NCBI RefSeq assembly: GCF_035621455.1
Contig: NZ_CP141823.1
Span: 310,001-374,000, forward strand
DNA from: Vibrio natriegens NBRC 15636 = ATCC 14048 = DSM 759
GTDB taxonomy: Bacteria; Pseudomonadota; Gammaproteobacteria; Enterobacterales; Vibrionaceae
DNA length: 64,000 nt
Direction of reading: 5' to 3'
Shown here: positions 17,035 to 25,897 of the stretch, in pieces
How the letters are laid out: every line of letters begins with the position of its first letter
Numbering within the stretch: the first letter of the stretch is position 1
Notes under the pieces: model-generated
Databases searched by the model: none
What the model was told of the DNA's origin: nothing
The model's input: the letters and a program-made list of their open reading frames with translations, nothing else
Position numbers and translations under genes: made by a program

Positions 17035-17613
17035 CTATATTTCAGAGATCACGGTGGTTGTAAAATGATGGATAACAATGTCTTCGTCCCAATAAGTTTC
17101 TGGCCACCCTCCTTTGCGCTTTAACGCACGAACAAACTGTTCAGGGGTCGGCAAAACTTCCCACACTGAAGGAAGAAACACAGCTCGGTGCCATTCATCT
17201 TCTAATAACAGCCCATCAATACCGGGACGCAATGTTGCCAGTAAGGTTGCTTCACCATGATTTGTTAGAGGCTTTAAGTTTGATAAGACGGATATATCGA
17301 CATTCAATCCAGATCGGTCACTCAGTGTAAGAGGTAGGAACCGAGAATCCTGAAAACCGCTGGCATACGCATTTTTACAGACATTAAGCCACAGAGGTTC
17401 ATTCGCTTCTAATGAACCAATGCAGCCGCGTAACTTCCCGTGATGCTGTAACGTAACAAAACAGGCGGCTGGCTTGAGTAACTCTTTAAGATCTGGCTCT
17501 GGTGGTAGCTGTAAACCATTACCTCTTAGTGCTTCATCAAGAACCTGCCAAACCATTTGCAAAAGACGTGTTTTGGCCTCCTGAGTCAATTCAAAACAAG
17601 ATGAAGCTAGCAT
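17035..17613 (-). CDS. amrA: AmmeMemoRadiSam system protein A (AMMECR1 domain)
   Basis: A 192-aa AMMECR1-domain protein. It has the signature GKLRGCIGSLE near residue 80, the preceding ACFVTLQHHG, and LLLEDEWHRAVFLPSVWEVLP near 140-165. The ATG at 17613 is chosen because AAGGAG lies nine bases upstream; this leaves a 23-base overlap with the Memo-like gene in front. In bacteria AMMECR1, Memo and a radical SAM enzyme recur together. The joint reaction was, to my knowledge, not firmly established, so no function is assigned. All three components are here. Confidence 0.9.
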   Translation of the reverse strand: MLASSCFELTQEAKTRLLQMVWQVLDEALRGNGLQLPPEPDLKELLKPAACFVTLQHHGKLRGCIGSLEANEPLWLNVCKNAYASGFQDSRFLPLTLSDRSGLNVDISVLSNLKPLTNHGEATLLATLRPGIDGLLLEDEWHRAVFLPSVWEVLPTPEQFVRALKRKGGWPETYWDEDIVIHHFTTTVISEI

Positions 17614-18394
17614 AACCAACGACTCCTTCAGACGGCTCTGGAGCGCGATTTTCATGATGGGCCATCACATCTCCTGAATTGGTGTAATTAATACACTTAA
17701 TCTCCCAGTGTTGTTCCTTGGCGAAGTCGAGCAAGCCATTGATTGCATTACATCCACAGGCTCGTTCGGGGTGAATGTTGCTACCAAACGACAAAACACG
17801 CTGAATGGTATCGGCATCAATCTCATTGGCTTCGCTGTAAGGATGGTAATGACTGAGGTCGCTACTCACGACGATGAGAGTATTGGGTGTTTGAGTCACC
17901 GCTTCCAATATTCGCTTTACGTATCCGTGTAAATCGCGTCCCACGACTATTGGTAAAAGCGTGAAATCATTCAGACAATATTGTAGGAAAGGCAACTGCA
18001 CTTCTAACGAATGTTCCCAATGATGAGCTTGATCTGATGTTGCGACCAGATCTTGTGACAGCAAATCCTCAACACCCTCACGATCTATCATCACCTCTCC
18101 CGTTGGGGTAAGAAATACATCACTGTCCGGGACGGCACAACCATCTAATGCGACATGGTGGCTGGGTCCGAACAATACAACGCGAGAAAACGTATTTTTG
18201 CTATTGCTCAACAGGCGAAAAGCCTTAGCCGCTACTTCGCCGGAATAAAAGTAGCCTGCATGGGGCACGATAAGTGCCTTTGGCGCCTCAGTTAGTAGTG
18301 CTTGCTCGGCAAAATAACCGTCGAGCTGAGTTATGAGTTCATTTGCTGTTGCGGGATAAAATCTTCCGGCCACCGCGGCTTCCCGATATTTCAT
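17591..18394 (-). CDS. amrB: AmmeMemoRadiSam system protein B (Memo-like)
   Basis: A 267-aa Memo-family protein, related in fold to class III extradiol dioxygenases. It shows REAAVAGRFYPA at the N-terminus, the histidine motifs ALIVPHAGYFYSG near residue 43 and LFGPSHH near 78, and VVSSDLSHYHPY near 173. The terminal GYASFILF is typical. These histidines and the aspartate correspond to the vestigial metal site of the family. It is co-transcribed with the AMMECR1 gene and divergent from the radical SAM gene across 64 bases. Confidence 0.92.
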   Translation of the reverse strand: MKYREAAVAGRFYPATANELITQLDGYFAEQALLTEAPKALIVPHAGYFYSGEVAAKAFRLLSNSKNTFSRVVLFGPSHHVALDGCAVPDSDVFLTPTGEVMIDREGVEDLLSQDLVATSDQAHHWEHSLEVQLPFLQYCLNDFTLLPIVVGRDLHGYVKRILEAVTQTPNTLIVVSSDLSHYHPYSEANEIDADTIQRVLSFGSNIHPERACGCNAINGLLDFAKEQHWEIKCINYTNSGDVMAHHENRAPEPSEGVVGYASFILF

Positions 18395-18458
18395 TGCATT
18401 CCTACTCGTATGGCATCAACTATACTTTTAGTGTAGGTCATTAGAGGGTGAATTCACT

Positions 18459-19547
18459 ATGCAAACCTCTCCTCCCGATTATTTCCCAACTCGCTACTGG
18501 CATAAGCTAGAGGACGGTCGCGTATGTTGTGATGTATGCCCACGCAAATGCACACTGCGAGAAGGAAAACGCGGCGCTTGTTTCGTGCGTATGCACCGGC
18601 AGGGAGAAATCGTCCTGACCAGCTACGGACGTTCCTCAGGTTTTTGCATCGATCCCATTGAGAAAAAGCCGCTCAATCATTTCTATCCCGGCTCCAGTGT
18701 TCTGAGCTTTGGGACCGCTGGTTGTAACCTTAGTTGTCAGTTTTGTCAGAATTGGGACATCAGCAAGTCACGCGAGTTTGACACCTTATGTGACACCGCA
18801 ATGCCAGACGAATTGGCACAAACGGCACTAAAATACGGTTGTAAAAGCTTAGCGTTCACCTACAACGACCCAGTTGTGTTTATGGAGTATGCCATCGATG
18901 CAGCTATCGCAGCTCGTGACCTTGGTTTGAAAAGCGTTGCCGTGAGTGCTGGTTACATATGTGAAGAGCCAAGAGAAGAGTTCTACCGTCATATGGATGC
19001 CGCAAATATCGATTTGAAAGGCTTTACTGAGCATTTCTATCACAAGATATGTCACGGTCACCTTCAACCTGTTTTAGATACCTTGCTGTACTTGAAAAAA
19101 GAAACCGACGTATGGTTCGAAATCACTACGTTACTCATTCCTGGTGAAAACGACAGTGATGCTGAACTTAATGCCATGTGCCAGTGGATTTTTGAGAACC
19201 TGGGGGCAAGCGTACCACTTCATTTCAGCGCCTTCCATCCGGATTTCAAAATGTTAGACAAAGGCAGAACCCCGCTGAGCACCTTATTGCGAGCCCGGGA
19301 TATCGCCCTTTCGCACGGATTACACTTTGTCTATTGTGGCAATGTTCACGATCCGGACTCCGATGCCACCTATTGCCCTTCTTGCGGTAAACCGATCATT
19401 GAGAGAGATTGGTATCAACTCGGAGAATACCATTTAGACGACACTGGCCACTGCAACCACTGTGGCCACAAAATCCCTGGGCGATTTGCAGGACCAAGAG
19501 AGAACTTTGGACCTCGACGCATTCCTGTCGCTATTCATCGGCGATGA
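18459..19547 (+). CDS. amrS: AmmeMemoRadiSam system radical SAM enzyme
   Basis: A 362-aa radical SAM protein of the AmrS family, related to pyruvate formate-lyase activating enzyme. The 4Fe-4S/SAM motif CNLSCQFCQNW (CX3CX2C) lies near residue 88. An N-terminal cysteine cluster (CCDVCPRKCTL, about 23-33) is characteristic. The C-terminus carries two further CxxC pairs (YCPSCGKP and HCNHCGHK), suggesting a rubredoxin-like metal site. It is divergent from the A and B genes, so the set is complete but split over two transcripts. The substrate is not known from the sequence. Confidence 0.93.
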   Translation: MQTSPPDYFPTRYWHKLEDGRVCCDVCPRKCTLREGKRGACFVRMHRQGEIVLTSYGRSSGFCIDPIEKKPLNHFYPGSSVLSFGTAGCNLSCQFCQNWDISKSREFDTLCDTAMPDELAQTALKYGCKSLAFTYNDPVVFMEYAIDAAIAARDLGLKSVAVSAGYICEEPREEFYRHMDAANIDLKGFTEHFYHKICHGHLQPVLDTLLYLKKETDVWFEITTLLIPGENDSDAELNAMCQWIFENLGASVPLHFSAFHPDFKMLDKGRTPLSTLLRARDIALSHGLHFVYCGNVHDPDSDATYCPSCGKPIIERDWYQLGEYHLDDTGHCNHCGHKIPGRFAGPRENFGPRRIPVAIHRR

Positions 19548-19672
19548 TTAATTTCCCCCAGACAACTAAGATAAGGGAAGCCATGCCACCTCACTTCACC
19601 AATTACACGTGCTGAACACTGACGATATTGTTATGATGTCGGCTCTTATTCAGTCGGATTTACAATAATTTT

Positions 19673-20125
19673 ATGAATTTAGACAGCCGGTTATCACGCG
19701 TACTTCACATCTTGCTTCACTTGGCTCACGAAAATAAACCAATGAGCTCGCAGCACTTTGCTACTATGCTCGGAACCCAGTCTGCCGTCATTCGTAGAAC
19801 CATGGCTGGTTTGAACAAAGCAGGTTATATAACGTCGACAAAGGGCAAGAACGGCGGCTGGTCTATCAGTTGTGACCTGGAAAAAGTGACACTTCTTGAT
19901 ATTTACCAAGCCATCGGTGAACCCAAAGTATTTTCTATTGGCTTTGATAACCAAAATCCTAACTGCCTTGTCGAGAAGTCGGTAAATACATCGTTAAACG
20001 AAGCGCTACAAGAAGCCGAAGCGCTGTTACTCAAACGCCTGTCACAAGTCACCCTCGCCTCTTTGAGTGACGAGTTTACCCGTCAATATACCGAGCACGC
20101 AGAAGCAACACACCAAAACGAATAA
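19673..20125 (+). CDS. Rrf2-family transcriptional regulator
   Basis: A 150-aa winged-helix regulator of the Rrf2 family. The HTH region includes MSSQHFATMLGTQSAVIRRTMAGL (about residues 24-47), and the wing has TSTKGKNGGWSIS. It lacks the three-cysteine cluster region of IscR/NsrR; only scattered cysteines (DLEKV-preceding C and NCLVEK) are visible, so it is more like the cluster-free YwnA/CymR-type members. The ribosome binding site is weak. It lies 90 bases before a small membrane protein whose promoter region has a dyad that this regulator might bind. Confidence 0.85.
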   Translation: MNLDSRLSRVLHILLHLAHENKPMSSQHFATMLGTQSAVIRRTMAGLNKAGYITSTKGKNGGWSISCDLEKVTLLDIYQAIGEPKVFSIGFDNQNPNCLVEKSVNTSLNEALQEAEALLLKRLSQVTLASLSDEFTRQYTEHAEATHQNE

Positions 20126-20172
20126 AAGAATACCCAGCTTTGTTTTGTGGTTGATATTCGCACAAACTTTAA

Positions 20173-20191
20173 TGTATCTTTTAATGATACA
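20173..20191. promoter_or_regulatory. Inverted repeat between the Rrf2 gene and the membrane-protein gene
   Basis: TGTATC and GATACA are separated by seven bases and lie 25 bases upstream of the start at 20216. The position fits an operator for the downstream gene, plausibly for the adjacent Rrf2 regulator. A similar dyad (GTATC-N7-AATAC) occurs in front of paaA. Confidence 0.5.
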
Positions 20192-20215
20192 GTTTAAGTT
20201 AAGTAAGATCGTTTT

Positions 20216-20599
20216 ATGTTTGAATTATTAAGTACAACGCAAGCAGAAAGCTTGTGGGTCTGTTTTGTGTTAGCCGTTGCTGCATCCAGTATCTCTATCA
20301 CCATCACGCAAACTGAACTTTTTATCCCGGTCCAGAACCTTGCCAATAAGTGTGGGTATATGATTGGCTACCTGTTTAAGTGCTTCTATTGCATAAAGCA
20401 TTGGGTCGTCATTCTTGGTGTCGCGCTCTATCAACCCAGAGTCATTGTGAGTGATTTCGCGTTGGTGGATTGGATTGTTTCCGCCTTTTTTACCATAACG
20501 ATAAGTAGCTTAGTCAGTGGCATAATGTTTAACGTTTTTATCAGAGCCATGAACAAAAAGCTAAAGCAAATAGAAGTTCAAGAAGCCTCTCAAAAATAG
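20216..20599 (+). CDS. Small membrane protein with a CxxC motif (DUF1360-like, tentative)
   Basis: A 127-aa protein with three predicted hydrophobic segments (about residues 12-30, 60-78 and 88-110) and a basic, lysine-rich C-terminus that should be cytoplasmic. A cysteine motif KCFYCIKHW at about residue 56-64 resembles the CxxC-containing core of DUF1360 membrane proteins. That match is by eye and tentative. No signal peptide cleavage site is obvious. It is preceded by a dyad and an Rrf2 regulator gene, suggesting regulated expression. Function unknown. Confidence 0.65.
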   Translation: MFELLSTTQAESLWVCFVLAVAASSISITITQTELFIPVQNLANKCGYMIGYLFKCFYCIKHWVVILGVALYQPRVIVSDFALVDWIVSAFFTITISSLVSGIMFNVFIRAMNKKLKQIEVQEASQK

Positions 20600-20980
20600 T
20601 TTAGCCACTTTCGAGACAGAGCAAATTCACAAACAACATCGTTGTCGCTCTGCGTTTGCAACTCGCCGTGTTTGGGCCGAACGTCTATGCCGCTTTGTTT
20701 AAGTTATTTCTACCAGCCGAAGTGGCAACAACCCGTTAATTTCCTTTTTGAGTAAGACAAATTGACTGCTTAATTAGGCACTAAAAAAATAAATCACCTG
20801 TAAGTGTATTGGTTTTTAACTTGGTAATATCTTTGTTATTCAAAATGATATTTCCACTTTTAGCGCAGAAGAAACCTGTCAAACTCATTTGGTTAAACTT
20901 ATGTTTCGTTTTTAACTAGTGTGCAACTTAAATAAACGGATTAGTTTAAGTAGCACGTCAATGACAACGGAGCGACGACG
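20600..20980 (+). other. 381-base gene-free stretch with a branched hairpin
   Basis: No convincing coding frame is seen. CAGAGC (20617-20622) pairs with GCTCTG (20647-20652), enclosing an inner ACAAC/GTTGT stem with a three-base loop. This could be a weak terminator-like structure or part of a small RNA. The remainder is increasingly AT-rich toward the small gene at 20981 and probably holds its promoter. Confidence 0.4.
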
Positions 20981-21163
20981 ATGAAAGTACTTATTCAATA
21001 CACGCAAGCAGGTAAATACCGAGATCAGGCATGGGAAACATTAACGCTTAAATCTAAAGGGCAAGTTCAGGCAGTTACCCCAGCATGTGCGGCGCAATTG
21101 ATTGAACAAAAGAAAGCAAGCTTAGTCACATCTGACGATGATCAGATCATCTTCTTCACCTAA
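20981..21163 (+). CDS. Small hypothetical protein (60 aa)
   Basis: A 60-aa soluble protein beginning MKVLIQYTQAGKYRDQ, with GGAG eight to ten bases before the ATG. The composition is balanced and not hydrophobic. A central segment (TPACAAQLIEQKKASLV) looks helical and the C-terminus is acidic then hydrophobic (DDDQIIFFT). I do not recognise the family. It sits alone after a 381-base gap and is convergent with NAD synthase. Good codon usage and a clear ribosome binding site favour a real gene. Confidence 0.6.
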   Translation: MKVLIQYTQAGKYRDQAWETLTLKSKGQVQAVTPACAAQLIEQKKASLVTSDDDQIIFFT

Positions 21164-21240
21164 TCATCCTCAACATCAATACTTTAAATATCAGGACAAA
21201 GAGAAAGCTAGGGAGCAGTTAGAGCGGATCTTGAATCACG

Positions 21241-23331
21241 CTAGCTGTCTTTCATCCAGCAATTATCCTCGATGAAGGCTAGCTCCTCTTGGTATCCAGA
21301 GCTTAGAAGCGGAAAACGTTTATAGGTTTTCGGATCCAGGCTATTGAGTTCGATATGAAACCCCGGAGCCTGACGATCGCGTTTCCATTGATTGCGAAAC
21401 AGCAACTTAAAAAATTTGACGATATATGTGGCCATGGTTTGGTTGTCTACGCGTTCAAATTCTTCCGTCATCGCATCAAAAATATCCCTTGGTGACATAC
21501 CGGCTTCTAAGGTCAAAAAAACCATACGATCGAGCACATCATAAGGCATCAAATCCTCTTCATCACTTTGTTCTTCGGGGCGCAACTCCGCCGTTGGACG
21601 TTGATTATTGATATAAGAAAGCGCTTCTAGCTTCATGATGTGATTACCAGTGCAATAAAACCCTTTTTGCTCTAGCCATACCAGTAACTTGAGAATTCGG
21701 CTTTTAGTGACACCGGAAATAGGTGCGAGGACTCCGGAAGAATCACCATCCATTGTGCAGTAACCTACCGCCCCTTCCGACATGTTGCTCGTTGTCAGCA
21801 GCAGTTTATTTTCCAGATTAGCGATGAACCAAATACTTGGAGAGCGCACACGTGCCTGAATATTTTGCAGCGCAATATCATGATCATTCCAATTGAGCTC
21901 TAGATTGGTTGCTTTTGATATCATCGACTCGTAATTCTTCACCACCTCGGCAACACTGAGGTTTAGAAATTTCGCACCAAATGACTCCGCTACTTTTTGC
22001 GCAGCAGTACGAGTAACGGAACCGCTGTTCGCGCTGGCCTGATACGCAGTTGTCAGCATGTTCGCCATTATTGCTGATGCCGTATCCCTGACGAATTGCT
22101 CTAGTTTGTTTGAGGACCCCGCCTGTTTGAATTTACTCCTTTGATCTTCGCTCAAAAATTGACTCAAATGGTCTGGTAGTGAACACTCGTCATCTTTCTC
22201 TGTTTTGGTAACCAGCTCCCAAAGTTCCAGGATAACGGATGTATAAACAGCACTAGCGACCAAAGCAGAGTCTGCTCCGCCACTTAATGAAAGCGCGTAG
22301 CCACCAGTGTGCGTTTTTCGAAGCCAATCACGTAAACCTATTGCTATCGCACGCAAAGCTTCTTCATGTTCCAAATATTCACTATCTTCCCAAGGCTGAT
22401 TTAGCGGCGGTACATGCAACTTGGGAGAGCTAAGAGATTTACTGAGCGTTACTTTGACGACAGCCTCTGTATCAAAGTCATGTTCCTCATAATAGCGTTG
22501 ACTACTATTGATTTGGCCAATCCTGCTGCGGGATAAGTCGATATCGGCCGTTACAACCTCCACATCACTCATGTGAAAACGTTCGCCTTTGGCAACCAAA
22601 CTGCCATCAACCGCAATCATCACGCCAGCATCATAAATTGCCCGGCCAGATTCACACCCTGATAGATTGGAATACACATAACAGGCCGAATATACGCGGC
22701 TTGACTCTTCCACCAGCCGCTTACGAGTGAGAGATTTACCTATCGAAAAGTGACTAGCACTTGGGTTAGCAATCACTTCAACACCTTGGTTGAAGAAACG
22801 TTCTGAAGTGCGGTCGGCAACCCAGGCATCCTCGCAGATTTCAAAGCCAACTTTGACACCGTTAACGCTGTAAACCAGATTGCCAACACGCACAGGTGGT
22901 GTCCCTTCTTTGAGTACCACCGTCGCGTTTTTATCTCGAGTCCATGGCGTAAACCAACGTTGCTCATAATGAAGGCCATTCGCAGCTAAATTCCGCTTTA
23001 GAGAGATGCCTTGAATTCCTTCATGCGTAACCAGCGCAACACCGTTGTAAACCCGATTGTTAATCATCACGGGTAAGCCAACAGATACCGCCATGCTATT
23101 GGGAATCGACTGCGTTAGGTCAGAGACACTTTTCAGTGCGCGCTCAGAGACATGAGGACTATGGAAAAAATCTTCACAGCCATAACCAGAAATACACAAC
23201 TCTGGCGTAATAAGCAGTTCGGCTCCAGCTTGATGTGCAATCTTGATTGCTTTTTGAATGTTATGCAGGTTTCCACTCCAATCCATTGGAGTCTGGTTTA
23301 GTGAGCATGAGCTAATATGCAGTTTCTTCAC
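21241..23331 (-). CDS. nadE: Glutamine-dependent NAD(+) synthase
   Basis: A 696-aa two-domain enzyme making NAD+ from deamido-NAD+, ATP and glutamine. The N-terminal nitrilase-fold glutaminase (about residues 1-280) has the catalytic glutamate in TPELCISGYG and the catalytic cysteine in GFEICEDAW. The C-terminal synthetase begins near 330, with the PP-loop SLSGGADSALVAS. The likely start is GTG at 23331 with AAGGAAG upstream; an in-frame TTG at 23349 is less likely. The length matches the long glutamine-using class rather than the roughly 275-aa ammonia-dependent NadE of enterics. Confidence 0.92.
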   Translation of the reverse strand: MKKLHISSCSLNQTPMDWSGNLHNIQKAIKIAHQAGAELLITPELCISGYGCEDFFHSPHVSERALKSVSDLTQSIPNSMAVSVGLPVMINNRVYNGVALVTHEGIQGISLKRNLAANGLHYEQRWFTPWTRDKNATVVLKEGTPPVRVGNLVYSVNGVKVGFEICEDAWVADRTSERFFNQGVEVIANPSASHFSIGKSLTRKRLVEESSRVYSACYVYSNLSGCESGRAIYDAGVMIAVDGSLVAKGERFHMSDVEVVTADIDLSRSRIGQINSSQRYYEEHDFDTEAVVKVTLSKSLSSPKLHVPPLNQPWEDSEYLEHEEALRAIAIGLRDWLRKTHTGGYALSLSGGADSALVASAVYTSVILELWELVTKTEKDDECSLPDHLSQFLSEDQRSKFKQAGSSNKLEQFVRDTASAIMANMLTTAYQASANSGSVTRTAAQKVAESFGAKFLNLSVAEVVKNYESMISKATNLELNWNDHDIALQNIQARVRSPSIWFIANLENKLLLTTSNMSEGAVGYCTMDGDSSGVLAPISGVTKSRILKLLVWLEQKGFYCTGNHIMKLEALSYINNQRPTAELRPEEQSDEEDLMPYDVLDRMVFLTLEAGMSPRDIFDAMTEEFERVDNQTMATYIVKFFKLLFRNQWKRDRQAPGFHIELNSLDPKTYKRFPLLSSGYQEELAFIEDNCWMKDS

Positions 23332-23449
23332 AATACTTCCTTTCCTCAACTTCTGGCCTTAAGCCAATACTCAGTAAGTATTAGTGATTGAAACGAAAAT
23401 GAGCAAATGTAGCTTCCCGCAACAGCAATCTTGACAGGTTTTCATAAAC

Positions 23450-23488
23450 AAAAAGCCCCATATTGAGGCTTACAATATGGGGCTTTTT
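23450..23488 (-). terminator. Terminator downstream of the gntP-family gene
   Basis: A 16-base-pair stem (AAAAAGCCCCATATTG with its complement) around a seven-base loop. On the minus strand it follows the permease stop by about 20 bases and ends in a T-run from the stem itself. It closes the ltnD-otnK-otnC-otnI-gntP operon. Confidence 0.92.
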
Positions 23489-23508
23489 ATTGTTGAGTTC
23501 TTGTCAGA

Positions 23509-24963
23509 TTAGGCAAGCGACTCTACTGATTTTGTTTTACCACTTTTGATTTTTACCGCGACGATAACCGCCGCAAGCACAGCAATTGGTACTAGTGGAT
23601 CAATGATAGTGCCGCCTTTACCAAACACTAAGTTTAGTACCATGATGATTGATGCACCGATAGCCCATGCAATCGTTGACGATACAGACCAAATCTTCAA
23701 TTGATCCGTTAACTCAGTGATACCAAGCGTGCGGTTGATGATGTGGAAGTAAGAGTCATTTAGGTGAGAGAAACCTACAGGACCTACCGCACACGCCAAC
23801 GCTACGAAAACAGGGTCTAGACCTAATGTTTCTACAAGAGGCAGAGTCATTGTCGCAGCAACCATCATAGACGCAGTTGCAGAGCCCTGGATTAGACGAA
23901 GCATTGAAGCAATTGCCAATGGAACTAATAGTGGTGGAATACCACTGCTTGCGATAGCTTCAGCAACTTGTGGACCCGCACCAGACGCTTTTAATACTGC
24001 ACCCATTGCACCACCACAACCTGTTACTACAAGGATCAAACCCGTTGTCGATAAGGCATCGTCCATTGAGCCAACCATATCTTTACGTTCAATCTTACGA
24101 GTCAGGCCATAAAGCGCCATTAGAACACCCAGACCAACTGCAACTACAGGGTTACCCAGTAGAGAAAGAACTGTATGTAATGCTGAATCACCTTTACCTA
24201 CTAACGTATTGATTAGAATAAGTGCGATAGGGATAAGGATAGGACCGAACGATAAGAAGTTACCAGGTAATTCTTTGTCATCTGTCGCTTTTACTTTTTC
24301 AAGGTTCGCCCAATCCGCTTGATTCGTAATCCAAGATTCGCCATTTGGAACTCGGTAGTATTCATTACCTACGCGGCGGATGTAGATCATCGATAGCAGC
24401 ATCATTGGGATTGATACCATTAAGCCCCAAAGCATGTATTCCCCAAGGTCGACACCGAGAATACCAGCAACAGCCACTGGACCTGGTGTTGGCGGAACAA
24501 GTGCGTGAGTAATCAACAAGCCTAGAGCAAGAGTGACGCCTAAGCCAACCGCTGATTTACCCGTATCTCGTGAAATTGCGCGGACAAGAGAGTGCAAAAT
24601 GATGTACGCAGAGTCACAGAATACAGGGATTGCCACGAGAACGCCGGTGAAACCAAGCGCGAGATCCTCACGGCCTTTACCACAAAGTTTTACGAAGGTT
24701 TTCGCCATGCGAACCGCAGCGCCAGAGCGTTCAAAACACGCGCCCATGATCACGCCAAATGCGATGATTAGGCCGATACCGCCCAGTACGCCACCAAAGC
24801 CAGCTTTAATCGCGTTAATTAGATCGGTTGGGGCCATTCCAGCAAACAAGCCCATAATGATACTGGCAATAACCATTGCGAGTGCTACTGGGATACGTGT
24901 TTTTACTATCATCCCCATCATGGCAATGATGCCAATCACAATTCCTATTAATGCTCCGTCCAT
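23509..24963 (-). CDS. GntP-family permease (sugar-acid:H+ symporter, YgbN-like)
   Basis: A 484-aa inner-membrane symporter of the gluconate permease (GntP) family with about twelve hydrophobic spans. Family-like stretches include ITHALVPPTPGPVAVAGILGVDLG near residue 160 and GFSHLNDSYFHIINR near 400. The start at MDGALIGIV (24963) is chosen over an upstream ATG at 25011 because AAAGGAAAC precedes it. It is the last gene of a threonate pathway operon in the same order as E. coli ygbN. The substrate is therefore probably a four-carbon sugar acid such as L-threonate, not gluconate. Confidence 0.9.
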   Translation of the reverse strand: MDGALIGIVIGIIAMMGMIVKTRIPVALAMVIASIIMGLFAGMAPTDLINAIKAGFGGVLGGIGLIIAFGVIMGACFERSGAAVRMAKTFVKLCGKGREDLALGFTGVLVAIPVFCDSAYIILHSLVRAISRDTGKSAVGLGVTLALGLLITHALVPPTPGPVAVAGILGVDLGEYMLWGLMVSIPMMLLSMIYIRRVGNEYYRVPNGESWITNQADWANLEKVKATDDKELPGNFLSFGPILIPIALILINTLVGKGDSALHTVLSLLGNPVVAVGLGVLMALYGLTRKIERKDMVGSMDDALSTTGLILVVTGCGGAMGAVLKASGAGPQVAEAIASSGIPPLLVPLAIASMLRLIQGSATASMMVAATMTLPLVETLGLDPVFVALACAVGPVGFSHLNDSYFHIINRTLGITELTDQLKIWSVSSTIAWAIGASIIMVLNLVFGKGGTIIDPLVPIAVLAAVIVAVKIKSGKTKSVESLA

Positions 24964-25120
24964 TTTTGTTTCCTTTGTCTCGTGTGTAGGGTTTGTGCTA
25001 TGGGCAATCAAGTTATGCCCATAGCACTTATTGTTATTTATGACACTTAATCTTTTTGATTAAGTTATCTTTATTTTTCATCTGGCTTTGCTCAGCAAAG
25101 CCCTCTTATATCTTTATTCT

Positions 25121-25897
25121 TTACAGATACGGCTTAACCCAATCGAGTCCTTCCTCTGTAGTGTTTCTTGGGTTGTATTCACAACCGATCCAGCCCTGAT
25201 AACCTGAGTCGTCTAAAACACCGAACAGATGCGGATAGTTCAGTTCTCCTTCAGAAGGCTCGTGTCTTTCTGGCACTGACGCGATTTGAATATGACCCGT
25301 ATACGGCGCAACCTCACGGATAAGCGTGCTTAAATCACCGTCCATAATTTGTGCGTGGTAAAGATCCAGTTGCAGCTTCACATTTGGTCGGTTTACTTGC
25401 TTAATTAACTCAACAGCTTCACGCTGATGAGCGATGAAGTAGTTGGGAACGTCACGGCTATTTAGCGGCTCGATCATGAGCTCAATGCCATGCTCAGCAA
25501 ACTTGTCTGCTGCATAACGAATGTTGGCGATAAACGTTTCTACATGTTGCTCGCGAGTAAATTGCTTATCAACGATGCCTGACATCGCGTGTACCTTTTT
25601 GCAATTCAGCTTGTCGGCATACATTAACGCGGTGTCTACACTGGCTTTAAACTCATCTTCGCGGCCAGGGATTGCTGCAAAGCCTTTTTCGCCAGCATCC
25701 CAGTCACCAGGAGGCATGTTGAACAGGGCTTGTTCGAATCCAAATTGCTGCATTTTGTCTGCCAGATCCTGCACTTCATAAGCGTAAGGAAAAAGGTATT
25801 CCACCGCTTTAAATCCCGCTTGATGCGCTTTTTCAAAACGTTCCAGAAATGGTACTTCTGTAAATAGCATGGTGAGATTTGCTGCAAACTTAGCCAT
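25121..25897 (-). CDS. otnI: 2-oxo-tetronate isomerase OtnI
   Basis: A 258-aa TIM-barrel isomerase of the hydroxypyruvate isomerase family. Characteristic pieces are NLTMLFTEVPFLERFEKA at the N-terminus, a central IEPLNSRDVPNYF (about residue 140) with a metal-ligand glutamate, LQLDLYHAQIMDG near 176, and WIGCEYNPRNTTEEGL near the end. In the established pathway OtnI converts 2-oxo-tetronate to 3-oxo-tetronate. The start overlaps the otnC stop by one base (TAATG) with GGGAGAGG upstream, so translation is coupled. Confidence 0.9.
   Translation of the reverse strand: MAKFAANLTMLFTEVPFLERFEKAHQAGFKAVEYLFPYAYEVQDLADKMQQFGFEQALFNMPPGDWDAGEKGFAAIPGREDEFKASVDTALMYADKLNCKKVHAMSGIVDKQFTREQHVETFIANIRYAADKFAEHGIELMIEPLNSRDVPNYFIAHQREAVELIKQVNRPNVKLQLDLYHAQIMDGDLSTLIREVAPYTGHIQIASVPERHEPSEGELNYPHLFGVLDDSGYQGWIGCEYNPRNTTEEGLDWVKPYL

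Noticed and set aside
20600..20980. Degenerate attC or rRNA-processing remnant in the gap
   Set aside because: A hairpin and some familiar-looking words are present, but no consensus core sites or RNA gene can be aligned by eye.
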